A DNA stretch of 18,195 nt from RH-chloro-G1 sp003670575 (lineage in GTDB: Bacteria > Chloroflexota > Dehalococcoidia > UBA2979), in NCBI GenBank assembly GCA_947499615.1, contig CANMOP010000029.1:1-18195 (forward strand), written 5' to 3'. The position numbers and the translations under genes were made by a program. Below the pieces are notes generated by a model. The model saw only the letters and a program-made list of their open reading frames with translations. It was not told where the DNA came from and made no database searches. Below are positions 1 through 7,406 of the stretch, piece by piece; the first letter of the stretch is position 1; each line of letters opens with the position of its first letter.

Positions 1-6
1 ATCAAC

Positions 7-82
7 TGGTGCCGAGGGGCGGACTTGAACCGCCGACACCGCGATTTTCAGTCGCGTGCTCTACCAACTGAGCTACCTCGGC
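7..82 (-). tRNA. tRNA-Phe (anticodon GAA)
   Basis: Read on the minus strand this folds as a full cloverleaf. The acceptor stem GCCGAGG pairs with CCTCGGC. The D arm is GCTC/GAGC around AGTTGGTA. The anticodon stem CGCGA/TCGCG encloses the loop CTGAAAA, giving anticodon GAA (Phe). The variable loop is GTGTC and the T arm is GGCGG-TTCAAGT-CCGCC. Discriminator A73 and the 3' CCA are genomically encoded (complement of positions 7-10). Length is 76 nt, with no intron or mismatch in the stems. It lies 77 nt downstream of mutM on the same strand. Confidence 0.97.
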
Positions 83-100
83 ACGAAGGAAGCAGGGGGA

Positions 101-106
101 AGGATA
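101..106 (-). promoter_or_regulatory. possible -10 element for tRNA-Phe
   Basis: On the minus strand the hexamer TATCCT lies 18 nt before the mature 5' end of the tRNA, in the otherwise featureless 77-nt gap between mutM and the tRNA. No convincing -35 hexamer is visible 16-18 nt upstream. The tRNA could instead be processed from polA-mutM readthrough. Confidence 0.25.
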
Positions 107-159
107 CGGCGAGGCAGCGCGGAGAGCCAGAGGCCGCACGTCACGTCGAGGGGGGACGC

Positions 160-993
160 CTACCCCGCCACGCGTGTCCGCTGGCAGCGTGGGCAGAGAT
201 GGGTGCCCCGGCCAGCGAGGCGCAACTTCACGATCTCGGTGCCGCACCGCTCGCAGGGTTGGCCCTCGCGCCGGAAGACGTGCACGCGCACGTGGTGCAT
301 CCCCTCCCCGCCGAGGCCGTCGCGGTAGTCGGAGAACGATGAGCCGCGGTCGGCCAACGAGTCGTTCAGCGTCTCTAGCAACGCCGCGTGCAGCCTCGAC
401 ACCTCTCGATGCGTCAGGTCGGCCGCCGAGGCACGCGGGTCGATGCGGGCGATCCAACACGCCTCATCGGCGTAGATGTTGCCGACGCCCGCCGCGATCT
501 GCTGGTCGAGCAGCACCGCTTTCACCGAGGTGGTGCGACGCGCGCAGGCCTCGCGCAGCCAGCGCACCGTGAACTCCGCCGAGAGTGCGTCCGGGCCCGA
601 GCGCGGCATCGCCTCCCGGGGATCGTCGACGAGATGCCATGTCCCGAACTTCCGCATGTCGTTCAGCCGCAGCGAGGAGCCGTCGTCGAGGTCGACACAT
701 GCGCGCTCGAAGCGGTGCGGCGCCGTCTCCGCTGCTGTGTGCACCAGCGAGCCGGTCATACGCAGGTGCAATACCCACGTTCGAGTGTCGTCGAGGCGGG
801 CGATGAGGTACTTGCCCTGCCGGTCGAGCGCCTCGACAGTCCGGCCGGCCAACTCCCTCTCAAGCCCGCGAGGGTCATGCGTCACCGCGAGGCGTTCCGC
901 GCCGGGGTGGATGCGTACGCGCGTGATGGTGCGGCCAATCAGCAGCGGCGCGAGGTCACGGCGGATCGTCTCCACCTCGGGCAGTTCAGGCAT
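160..993 (-). CDS. mutM: formamidopyrimidine-DNA glycosylase (Fpg/MutM)
   Basis: A 277-aa bifunctional DNA glycosylase/AP lyase that removes 8-oxoguanine and formamidopyrimidines in base excision repair. The protein starts MPELPEVET, which supplies the catalytic N-terminal proline (after Met removal) and the adjacent Glu. K61 (RQGKYL) is the conserved beta-hairpin lysine. The DNA-intercalating residues are present as Met in LRMTG and Arg/Phe in DMRKFG. The helix-two-turn-helix motif reads AAGVGNIYADEA. The C-terminus is a zinc finger with C247, C250, C267 and C270, including GRGTHLCPRCQ. The frame is open 20 codons further upstream, but the ATG at 993 is chosen because Pro must follow the initiator Met. 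It begins 13 nt after the polA stop, so the two are probably co-transcribed. No Shine-Dalgarno is visible, which suggests coupling to polA translation. Confidence 0.96.
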   Translation of the reverse strand: MPELPEVETIRRDLAPLLIGRTITRVRIHPGAERLAVTHDPRGLERELAGRTVEALDRQGKYLIARLDDTRTWVLHLRMTGSLVHTAAETAPHRFERACVDLDDGSSLRLNDMRKFGTWHLVDDPREAMPRSGPDALSAEFTVRWLREACARRTTSVKAVLLDQQIAAGVGNIYADEACWIARIDPRASAADLTHREVSRLHAALLETLNDSLADRGSSFSDYRDGLGGEGMHHVRVHVFRREGQPCERCGTEIVKLRLAGRGTHLCPRCQRTRVAG

Positions 994-1006
994 CGCGGGC
1001 CGGACG

Positions 1007-3841
1007 CTAGCGCGCCGCCTCCATGTCACCCCATGAGCGGCCCGACTTCTCATCGAGGTCCAGCGGCACGGCCAACTGGATCGATGGCATCAAGCGCCGC
1101 GCGATCCCGCGCACCGTCTCCAGCTCCGCGCGCGGCAACTCAAAGATCAATTCGTCGTGCACCTGCAGCACCATGCGAGCGAGGCCGCCGGCGCGACGAT
1201 GCGCTTCCAGTTCGACATCGATGTTGTTCATCGCGATCTTGATGATGTCGGCGGCGGTGCCCTGAATCGGCATGTTCATGGCCACGCGCTCCGCCGCCAT
1301 GCGGCGGTTGTGATCGCCGGCGCGCAGATCCGGGATGTAGCGGCGACGCCCGGTCAGCGTCTCCGCGTACCCACGCGCGCGAGACTCGTCGACGGTCCGT
1401 TCGCGCCAGACGGCTACGGCGGGGTACGCCTCGAAGTACGCGTGAATGAACGCGTCCGCCTCGTGGCGCGAGATGCGCTCGCGTGTGGAGAGCCCGAAGG
1501 CCGTGAGCCCGTACAACACGCCGAAGTTGAACACCTTTGCCCGACGCCGCTGGTCTGTGGTCACCTCGTCGAGCGGAACGCCGAAGACGAGCGAGGCCGT
1601 CGCGCGGTGGATGTCGATCCCCTCGGCGAACGCGCGTCGCAGCTCATCGTCGCCGGAGACGTGCGCCAACACGCGCAACTCGATCTGCGAGTAGTCGAAC
1701 GACAGCAGGATCGGATCCTCGCCGCAGTCTCGCGCGATGAAGGCGCGGCGCACCTCGTTGCCGATCTCGGTGCGCACCGGGATGTTCTGCAGGTTCGGAT
1801 CGTTCGAGGAGAGCCGCCCGGTCGCAGCGGTGACCTGCGAAAACACCGTGTGTACGCGCTCGGTGCGTCGGTTGACCTGCTGCGGCAGCGTGTCGACGTA
1901 CGTCGACTTGATCTTGGTCAACTCGCGCCAGTCGAGCACCGCCTCGACGACCGGGTGCACGCCTCGCAGCGCCTCTAGGGCATCGGCATCGGTCGTCCAG
2001 CCCGTGGCGGTCTTGCGCGTCTTCGGCAGCCCGATCTCGGTGAACAGCACCGCCGAGAGTTGCTGGGGGGAGCCGATCTGGAACTCGTGCCCCACTGCAT
2101 CGTAGACCGCGCGCTCGGCATCCTCGATGCGCTCGGCGAGCAGCGCGCCCAGCCGATGCAGCACCTCGGTGTCCAGCGCGAGCCCCCAGTGCTCCATGCG
2201 CGCGAGCACCGCGATGTGTGGCAGATCGGTCTGCTCAAACACCGTGCGGACCGCGGTCGCATCGAGCTCTGGAGCGAGCACGGCGGCCAGCCGCAGCGCG
2301 AGGTCAGCGTTCCCGGCGGCGTACCGCGCGCAGTCAGCCGGTGCGGTCTGCGCGAAACTGATCGCTTTACGCCCGGTGCCGAGCAGCACCTTCGGGTCGA
2401 CAAGTTCGTGTCCGAAGCGGTCGAACGCGAGGCCGCGTACGGTCATGTTCGACTCGCCGAGGAGGTACGCGGCGATCATGGTGTCGAAGCCGACGCGGCC
2501 CGACCAGAAACCACCGGCCGCCTCCGAGAGCGCCAGCAGCGTGTTCTTCGCGTTGTGCGCGACGCGCTCAATCGCGGGGTCGGTGAATAGCGGCGCGAGC
2601 GCGCCCAGCACCTCTGCCTGCGTCAGTTGGAAGTTGCCCGGCTCCCCGCCTGACACGCCGTCGGCGTCCAGCCCGAGATCGAGCAGCATCGGTTGCGAGT
2701 GTCCGAACGGGAGATACCAGCCGCTGCCGGCCGCTGTGCTGAGTCCGACGCCCACGAGGCAGTCCGCCGCTCGCATCGGGTGCGGATCGTCGGCAACCAA
2801 CTCGAAGGCGAAGCGCCCAGCGGTGCGTATCGCCGCCGCCACCCGCGCCAAACCCTCGGCGGAGGTAATCACCTCGTACGCATCGGGCTGCGCGGGCTCC
2901 GCCGAGTGCTCGTCGCGCTCGGCACGCTCCGGCAGCGGGGTGTCAGTGATGTGCGTGGGCAGCCGACTCACAAGCGATCGGAACTCCAACTCGCGGAACA
3001 GTTCCAGCACGGCCTCGCGGTCATAGTCGTGCACCGCCGCGGCCGCCAGATCCAGCGTCACACCGGGCACGTCGCACACGATGGTTGCCATGGTGCGCGA
3101 ATGGATCGCCGATTCGCGTCCCTCGGTGAGCGCCTTCTGGGTGCGCGGCGGAGTGACCTCGTCGAGGTGTTCCAGCATGGTGGGGACGTCGCCCCACTGC
3201 TGAATCAGCGCCAGCGCGCCCTTCTCGCCGATGCCTTTGACGCCCGGGATGTTGTCCGATGTGTCGCCGACCAGCGCCTTGTACTCGACGATCCCAGGGG
3301 GGCCGAAGCCCCAGCGCTCGCGGACGCGTTCCTCGTCGTAGAGCACGTAGTCGTGCTGGTACGGGCGGTACATGTAGACCCGCACGCCCGGGCGCACCAA
3401 CTGCACGAGGTCGTTGTCGAGGGTCACGACGATCACATTCAGACCAGCAGCTGCCGCCTGCGCCGCAATCGTGCCCACTACATCGTCCGCCTCGAAGCCG
3501 GGGGCTTCGATGATCGGCACGCGGAACGCGTCCAGCATCTCGCGAACCCGCGTGAGCTGCGGCCGGAGGTCGTCCGGCATCGGCAGGCGCTGGGCCTTGT
3601 AGGTGGGGTCGGCGTCGTGGCGAAAGGTCGGTTCTGGCGCGTCCCAGGCCGCGATCACGTACTGCGGCTGGAGCTCCTCCAGCACGTGCAGCAGGCTGTT
3701 CGCGTAGCCAAAGACGGCCGCCACCGGCTCGCCGGTCTTGCGCACCGTCAACGCATCGCGCAGCGCGAAATACGAGCGATAGATGATGCCGTGCGAGTCG
3801 AAAATAACGAGCAGTGGCGGTGTGGGTTCGTCGGAGGTCAT
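1007..3841 (-). CDS. polA: DNA polymerase I (PolA), proofreading site degenerate
   Basis: A 944-aa family A polymerase for Okazaki maturation and repair gap filling. Residues 1-300 are the 5'-3' exonuclease, with metal ligands D15, E117, D119, D120, D142, D144, D193 and D196 and the signature GDTSDNIPGVKGIG. Residues about 320-525 have the 3'-5' exonuclease fold, but the four E. coli catalytic acids (D355, E357, D424, D501) align with E347, V349, T434 and N511, so proofreading is predicted lost, as in Taq. Residues about 540-944 are the polymerase: motif A DYSQIELR (D716), motif B RRAKVFNFGVLYG (K769, F773, Y777), motif C HDE (895-897). The frame is open 139 codons upstream. ATG 3841 is chosen because homology begins there and a TATACT element sits 7 nt upstream. 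There is no Shine-Dalgarno, so the mRNA may be leaderless. mutM follows in an apparent operon. Confidence 0.97.
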   Translation of the reverse strand: MTSDEPTPPLLVIFDSHGIIYRSYFALRDALTVRKTGEPVAAVFGYANSLLHVLEELQPQYVIAAWDAPEPTFRHDADPTYKAQRLPMPDDLRPQLTRVREMLDAFRVPIIEAPGFEADDVVGTIAAQAAAAGLNVIVVTLDNDLVQLVRPGVRVYMYRPYQHDYVLYDEERVRERWGFGPPGIVEYKALVGDTSDNIPGVKGIGEKGALALIQQWGDVPTMLEHLDEVTPPRTQKALTEGRESAIHSRTMATIVCDVPGVTLDLAAAAVHDYDREAVLELFRELEFRSLVSRLPTHITDTPLPERAERDEHSAEPAQPDAYEVITSAEGLARVAAAIRTAGRFAFELVADDPHPMRAADCLVGVGLSTAAGSGWYLPFGHSQPMLLDLGLDADGVSGGEPGNFQLTQAEVLGALAPLFTDPAIERVAHNAKNTLLALSEAAGGFWSGRVGFDTMIAAYLLGESNMTVRGLAFDRFGHELVDPKVLLGTGRKAISFAQTAPADCARYAAGNADLALRLAAVLAPELDATAVRTVFEQTDLPHIAVLARMEHWGLALDTEVLHRLGALLAERIEDAERAVYDAVGHEFQIGSPQQLSAVLFTEIGLPKTRKTATGWTTDADALEALRGVHPVVEAVLDWRELTKIKSTYVDTLPQQVNRRTERVHTVFSQVTAATGRLSSNDPNLQNIPVRTEIGNEVRRAFIARDCGEDPILLSFDYSQIELRVLAHVSGDDELRRAFAEGIDIHRATASLVFGVPLDEVTTDQRRRAKVFNFGVLYGLTAFGLSTRERISRHEADAFIHAYFEAYPAVAVWRERTVDESRARGYAETLTGRRRYIPDLRAGDHNRRMAAERVAMNMPIQGTAADIIKIAMNNIDVELEAHRRAGGLARMVLQVHDELIFELPRAELETVRGIARRLMPSIQLAVPLDLDEKSGRSWGDMEAAR

Positions 3842-3848
3842 CGTGCGC

Positions 3849-3854
3849 AGTATA
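3849..3854 (-). promoter_or_regulatory. -10 element of a probable leaderless polA promoter
   Basis: On the minus strand TATACT lies 7 nt before the polA ATG (spacer GCGCACG), which would place the transcription start at or next to the initiation codon. No recognisable -35 hexamer is present 16-18 nt upstream (sequence there resembles CGGAGC). The same geometry recurs upstream of three other genes in this window. Confidence 0.55.
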
Positions 3855-3959
3855 GCCCGCGCGCGTGCATTGCTCCGCATCCGCGACGGCGGGCCGCCTG
3901 TATTCCAGCTTTCGTCGATGCTACCGTTCTGAGGCTGCACCCGACGCCGAGGAGGCTCG

Positions 3960-4553
3960 ATGCCCGACGCCGCCCCGCCCCTGCTGGCCCTCCACCTAGT
4001 CGCGGCCCAACTGCGGCCGGACGCCACCGATGCTGCCATCGCGCATGCGGTGGAGCGCGCACGTGCGCTCGCCGACGCGCCCGGCGTGCTGGCGGTGCTG
4101 CTCGGACTGTCCGAGGCACAACTCGTGGTTGCCACGTGGCTCGACGATCGTGGCGCGCTGGACGCGTTCGCGGCATCGCAGCCACATATGGCGTTCGTGA
4201 TGCAGGGCCTCGCGCCCGCGATCCGCGAGATGTGGAGCGCGGCTGTCGAGACCACCACCGCGCCGCCGACGACGACGCCTGCCGCGCTCTGGCTGTTCGC
4301 GGTACCGGCGGCTGATGGCGTCTACGAGTGGCAAGTACGTGACCTGCTCCAGGACGTGTCGGCCCTGCCGGGGGAACTGGCGGCTGGTGCGACCTTCGAG
4401 GAGCGCGAGCGCTTCCGCGCGGCCGGCGTGCTGCTGCTCGCCGCCGACGAGGCACCCTCGACACTGGAGGCCCTGCTCACCCCGCTACGCACCACCTGGG
4501 CCGAGAGCTTCGGCACCATCCGGGAAGCGCTGACTCCCGGACTGCCGGCGTGA
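3960..4553 (+). CDS. hypothetical protein, 197 aa
   Basis: I do not recognise this protein. It is Ala/Leu-rich and soluble, with no signal peptide or membrane segment. The first ~95 residues alternate helix and strand (for example VLAVLLGL then LVVATWLD, then a helix ending IREMW). This is faintly like a dimeric alpha/beta-barrel (ABM-type) module, but no diagnostic motif is visible. A short Thr/Pro linker (TTTAPPTTTP, about residues 97-106) leads to a second domain of about 90 residues with an acidic/aromatic stretch VYEWQVRDLLQD. The start is well supported: AGGAGG at 3950-3955 lies 4 nt before ATG. The stop codon overlaps the next gene's GTG in a GTGA junction, so it is translationally coupled to the nuclease-like protein. 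It is divergent from polA across a 118-nt gap. Confidence 0.8.
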   Translation: MPDAAPPLLALHLVAAQLRPDATDAAIAHAVERARALADAPGVLAVLLGLSEAQLVVATWLDDRGALDAFAASQPHMAFVMQGLAPAIREMWSAAVETTTAPPTTTPAALWLFAVPAADGVYEWQVRDLLQDVSALPGELAAGATFEERERFRAAGVLLLAADEAPSTLEALLTPLRTTWAESFGTIREALTPGLPA

Positions 4554-5221
4554 ACCGACGGCGGCGGTACCAGCCGGACTGGCCCGCCTCCTTCGAACGC
4601 CAGCGTCGCCGCCTCGGACGCACCATGCTGGTCCTGGCGGTGGGCATCGTGCTCAGCGTGCTCGCAGGCACCCGCCTCGGCCGTGATGCGGCGCCGCCGA
4701 TCGCCGAGCCAGTGGCGACGACCCCCAGCGCGCGGGCTCCCCGTAGCACACCGGCAGGCGAGGCATCCTCGCCATCGCGCCTGGAGCTGCGCTCCGACGG
4801 CTGGTACGCCGCCAGCGAGGGCGGGAACTTCGACACCGGGACGACGGTACGCGTGGAGCGCGTCATCGATGGCGACACGCTGGTCGTTTCGTCGGCTGGG
4901 ACGTCGCTGCGCGTGCGCGTCTTCGGCGTCGCGGCGCCAGAGGTCGGGCAGCGTTGCGGGAGCGAGGCCACCGCACGCCTGCGCGCCCTCGCAGGCGACG
5001 AGGTTCGCCTCGCCACCGATCGCCGTCAGCAGGACGCCTTCGGCCGCGAGCTGCGCTACCTCTTCACGCCAACGGGCCGATCGATCGATGCGGCACTGAT
5101 TGCGGAAGGCGCGGCGGCCGCGTGGAAGGACGATGGCCGGTTCCGCGACACGCTCCGGACGATTGAGGCGGAAGCGCGTCGAGGCTACGTCGGCTGCCTG
5201 TGGGCATCGACAACGCCCTGA
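4550..5221 (+). CDS. membrane-anchored staphylococcal nuclease-like (thermonuclease) protein
   Basis: A 223-aa protein. An Arg-rich N-terminus (MNRRRRY) precedes one membrane helix at about residues 25-42, then a Pro/Ala/Ser linker to about 76, so the catalytic domain is probably extracytoplasmic. Residues about 99-218 form the SNase domain: VERVIDGDT (D109 matches SNase D21), RVFGVAAPE (R123 matches R35, E131 matches E43) and FGRELRY (R166 matches R87). The three catalytic residues are therefore kept. The calcium-binding pair D40/T41 aligns with A128/A129, so metal binding may be altered. The GTG start lies inside the stop of the preceding gene (GTGA, 4550-4553). The frame is uninterrupted. 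It converges with the lipoprotein gene 37 nt downstream. Role (nutrient DNA degradation or other) is inferred from the family only. Confidence 0.88.
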   Translation: MNRRRRYQPDWPASFERQRRRLGRTMLVLAVGIVLSVLAGTRLGRDAAPPIAEPVATTPSARAPRSTPAGEASSPSRLELRSDGWYAASEGGNFDTGTTVRVERVIDGDTLVVSSAGTSLRVRVFGVAAPEVGQRCGSEATARLRALAGDEVRLATDRRQQDAFGRELRYLFTPTGRSIDAALIAEGAAAAWKDDGRFRDTLRTIEAEARRGYVGCLWASTTP

Positions 5222-5258
5222 GGGCGGCGGGACGGGGCGTGGTGGCGTGGTGGGGGCG

Positions 5259-6014
5259 TCAGCGCGCAGATTCGAGCTGGAAGACGACGGAGCCGTTGTC
5301 CCACTGCACGATCTGGTGCGGCGCGTCCACGTTGATCCAGGCCACACGGGTGGCTCGACCATTCCGCACCTGTAGGCGCCACGCCTCGAACGTGCCGCCC
5401 GGCACCTCTACGCGCTGGCGGCCAGTCACGGTCAGGCTGACCGTCTGGCGGCTGCGGTCGGTCAGGCCCACCGAGGTGTACCGCTGCTGGTACCCCTCGG
5501 CGAACGGCAGCGTCCGCCACAGCCAAAGCGCTCCCTCATTATCGAACACCGCCTGATCGCCGAGCTTCAGAGCGCGAGGCTTTTCGCTGTCGTGCTCCAG
5601 CGTGACGCTGCCGACGGCGTATGCGGCGCCGTAGCGCTCGGTGCTTTCGCGGCGCTCGATCACGCGATCCGAACGCAGCGGTTGTAGTGAAGTCGCGTCG
5701 ACAAGCACGGTCGAGGTATCCGAGGTCGGCTTCACGCCCGCTGGCGGACCCACCTCCTCGTACTGTTGACGAAGTTCCCAGCCCTCGGACGTCCGGCGAG
5801 TCGTCAGGGTGCCGCGGCCAGCGACGGTTTCCGTCGCCCCTCGCGTGTCGCCGCGTAGGGAGTAGCGATACTGTTCGCCGTCCACAAACGGGACACTCGC
5901 GACGAGTGGAGCCGCGGGCGTCGGCGCTGCCGGGCGCGCGCAGGCCAGCGCCGCCATTGAGGCCAGCACAGCGAGGGCGAGGCAGCAGAGCAATCGAATA
6001 GGTTGGCGAGTCAC
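5259..6014 (-). CDS. probable exported lipoprotein, function unknown
   Basis: A 251-aa protein. Its N-terminus is a clear export signal: basic MTRQPIR, a hydrophobic core to about residue 24, then AALAC at C25 followed by a Pro/Ala-rich spacer. The lipobox is imperfect (Ala rather than Leu at -3), so lipidation is likely but not certain. The mature part looks all-beta: repeated Tyr/Trp-rich strands, DGEQYRYSL near the start, and VPGGTFEAWRL and AWINVDAPHQIVQWD near the end. This resembles DUF3108-like beta-rich envelope proteins, as a weak inference. The start codon is GTG. ATG codons further in would destroy the signal peptide. No Shine-Dalgarno precedes it, but TAGCCT lies 6 nt upstream, fitting a leaderless start. 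Confidence 0.82.
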   Translation of the reverse strand: MTRQPIRLLCCLALAVLASMAALACARPAAPTPAAPLVASVPFVDGEQYRYSLRGDTRGATETVAGRGTLTTRRTSEGWELRQQYEEVGPPAGVKPTSDTSTVLVDATSLQPLRSDRVIERRESTERYGAAYAVGSVTLEHDSEKPRALKLGDQAVFDNEGALWLWRTLPFAEGYQQRYTSVGLTDRSRQTVSLTVTGRQRVEVPGGTFEAWRLQVRNGRATRVAWINVDAPHQIVQWDNGSVVFQLESAR

Positions 6015-6020
6015 CGCGAC

Positions 6021-6026
6021 AGGCTA
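6021..6026 (-). promoter_or_regulatory. -10-like TAGCCT before the lipoprotein gene
   Basis: On the minus strand TAGCCT is followed by exactly 6 nt (GTCGCG) and then the GTG start. It matches only the T, A and final T of the -10 consensus and has no clear -35. It is supported mainly by sharing the spacing of the other three leaderless-type elements here. Confidence 0.4.
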
Positions 6027-6114
6027 GCAGAGCGTCGCGCTGTGATCGCGTGCGATGGCGCGCCACCGGTGATCGCGGCAATCAACGAGAACGGGAACAC
6101 GGGTACTAGCAGCC

Positions 6115-6564
6115 TCAGCGGGAGGAGGGGGTGCGCTCCCAGAGCGCCTCGTAGCCTTCGCTGCCACGGATGGCGGCAGCCACCTCAATGCGCTCTGCGC
6201 TGCGCACCTGCTGGAACGCGTCGTCGCAGAGGCGCTGCAGGCCCTCCCCGCCTTCGCGCACCAGACGATCCTCGATGTGCCGCCAGAGCCCGATGTCGCG
6301 CATGACCTGCACATAGCGCGGCCACGCGACCACGGTGATCTGATCCGGCAACGGCATGCGCGGGCGCTGTTCCTGGAGGTAGCGGTAGCGCTCCTCGGCG
6401 GACGATACCGGCGGAACCAGACGGATCAGCGGCGGGTCGCCGGGGCCGACGCGCATATCCATCAGCAGTCGCTCCGGGATGACGTGGAAACGCACGACGA
6501 TGACGTCCGCCGTGTCAAAGACGCGGCCCATCTCCTCGATGTCAACGCCGAAGTCAGGATCCAT
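6115..6564 (-). CDS. hypothetical protein, 149 aa
   Basis: I do not recognise this protein. It is soluble and charged, with no signal or membrane segment. Visible features are an acidic N-terminus (MDPDFGVDIEEMG), a beta-like stretch ADVIVVRFHVIPERLLMD, a Pro-rich loop (VGPGDPPLIRLVPP), a basic helix SSAEERYRYLQEQRPR, then PDQITVVAWPRYVQ with conserved-looking aromatics, and a helical C-terminal half. ATG 6564 is the start: TACAAT lies 6 nt upstream and TTGCGA 19 nt further up, and no Shine-Dalgarno is present. It sits 70 nt downstream of the CcdA-like gene on the same strand but appears to have its own promoter. Codon use (mostly G/C in third position) supports a real gene. Confidence 0.82.
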   Translation of the reverse strand: MDPDFGVDIEEMGRVFDTADVIVVRFHVIPERLLMDMRVGPGDPPLIRLVPPVSSAEERYRYLQEQRPRMPLPDQITVVAWPRYVQVMRDIGLWRHIEDRLVREGGEGLQRLCDDAFQQVRSAERIEVAAAIRGSEGYEALWERTPSSR

Positions 6565-6570
6565 ACGTCC

Positions 6571-6601
6571 ATTGTACCGATGTGCGCCGGTCTAGTCGCA
6601 A
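6571..6601 (-). promoter_or_regulatory. promoter of the 149-aa gene, leaderless type
   Basis: On the minus strand the -35-like TTGCGA (6596-6601) and -10 TACAAT (6571-6576) are separated by 19 nt. TACAAT is followed by 6 nt (GGACGT) and the ATG. This is the best-formed of the four TAnnnT elements next to start codons in the window. Transcription would begin at or within a base or two of the ATG. Confidence 0.55.
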
Positions 6602-6634
6602 GCAGGCACGCAGGGAGGGAGCGCGACCTCGGTG

Positions 6635-7402
6635 CTAGCGGCCGGTAGTAGGTAGCTGGTAGGTGCGGTCTAGATAGGGCAGGTGAATCAGACCGGCGAG
6701 CTGCAACCCCAGCACGACCATCACGAGCCCCGCCCCTCGCGTCACCACGTCGATGTAGCCCGCCAGCAGCGCGCCGGCCAGTCCAGCCGTTGCACCCAGC
6801 ACGGCGAACACCGCGGTAAACCCGATGACGAACGCGCCGGCGTGGATCAGCAATCGAACGCGCGAGGTAGCCTCGTCCGCGGCGGTCACCGCCTCCCCCG
6901 CGAGACTGGCGAGGTACACCGGGACCAGCGGGAGCACGCAGGGCGAGAGAAACGAGACCACCCCACCGAAGAACGCGATCGCGGGACCCAGTCGGCCACC
7001 GGTGCCGGCGGCCAGCGAAGCCTCCGCGTCCACCGTGCCGCCGAACAGGAAGCCCACCGAGACAAAGTACTGGTTCAACCGTGAGAAGGCCCCAAGAAAG
7101 ATGAGCGCACCGACCACGATGAACAGCGCACCGGATGTCGCCAGCACCGCCGGAAGCACCGGCTGCAGCCGCCGCACGCGTGGCGCGATCCAACTGAACC
7201 CAAGCGCGAATGCGATGAACCACACGCCGAGGCCGAGCGAGTACGCCATCAGCAGGAACGCGCCCTGCAGCGCCGCCCCCGAGCTCGCCGCGAGCGCCAG
7301 CAGTGCACCCAGAATCGGACCGATGCACGGCGACCACGCCGCCGCGAAGGTGGCCCCCAGGAACAGCGCCCGGCCGACTGCGCCCACCCGCACGACTACC
7401 AC
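6635..7402 (-). CDS. CcdA/DsbD-family thiol-disulfide membrane transporter, circularly permuted
   Basis: A 255-aa protein with six predicted membrane helices (about 10-35, 45-70, 84-106, 139-167, 184-208, 220-242). CcdA proteins move electrons across the membrane with two cysteines, for cytochrome c maturation or periplasmic thiol reduction. Both motifs are present but in reversed order. The half normally C-terminal comes first (ATFAAAWSPCIGPILGALLA, C26, to IFLGAFSRLN). The half normally N-terminal comes second (GGVVSFLSPCVLPLVPVYLA, C155, through FVIGFTAVFAVLGATAG to LPYLDRTYQ). A linker of about 30 residues joins them. The start is taken as GTG 7402, 4 nt after the stop of the 70-aa gene, suggesting coupling. 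Slightly later GTG codons are possible and would not change the domain order. No thioredoxin-like partner is adjacent. Confidence 0.88.
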   Translation of the reverse strand: MVVVRVGAVGRALFLGATFAAAWSPCIGPILGALLALAASSGAALQGAFLLMAYSLGLGVWFIAFALGFSWIAPRVRRLQPVLPAVLATSGALFIVVGALIFLGAFSRLNQYFVSVGFLFGGTVDAEASLAAGTGGRLGPAIAFFGGVVSFLSPCVLPLVPVYLASLAGEAVTAADEATSRVRLLIHAGAFVIGFTAVFAVLGATAGLAGALLAGYIDVVTRGAGLVMVVLGLQLAGLIHLPYLDRTYQLPTTGR

Positions 7403-7406
7403 TCGG

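Noticed and set aside
388..1242. A 284-codon plus-strand frame across mutM and the end of polA
   Set aside because: Spans two well-supported genes antisense, has Arg/His-rich composition, and no ribosome-binding site.
2693..4315. A 540-codon open frame on the plus strand opposite polA
   Set aside because: Antisense shadow of polA in GC-rich DNA: low-complexity Arg/His-rich product, no domain, and polA motifs are unambiguous on the other strand.
5214..5226. CGCCC-TGA-GGGCG hairpin across the nuclease stop codon
   Set aside because: Only 5 bp with a 3-nt loop and no T-tract; such short GC stems are expected by chance here, so it is not called a terminator.
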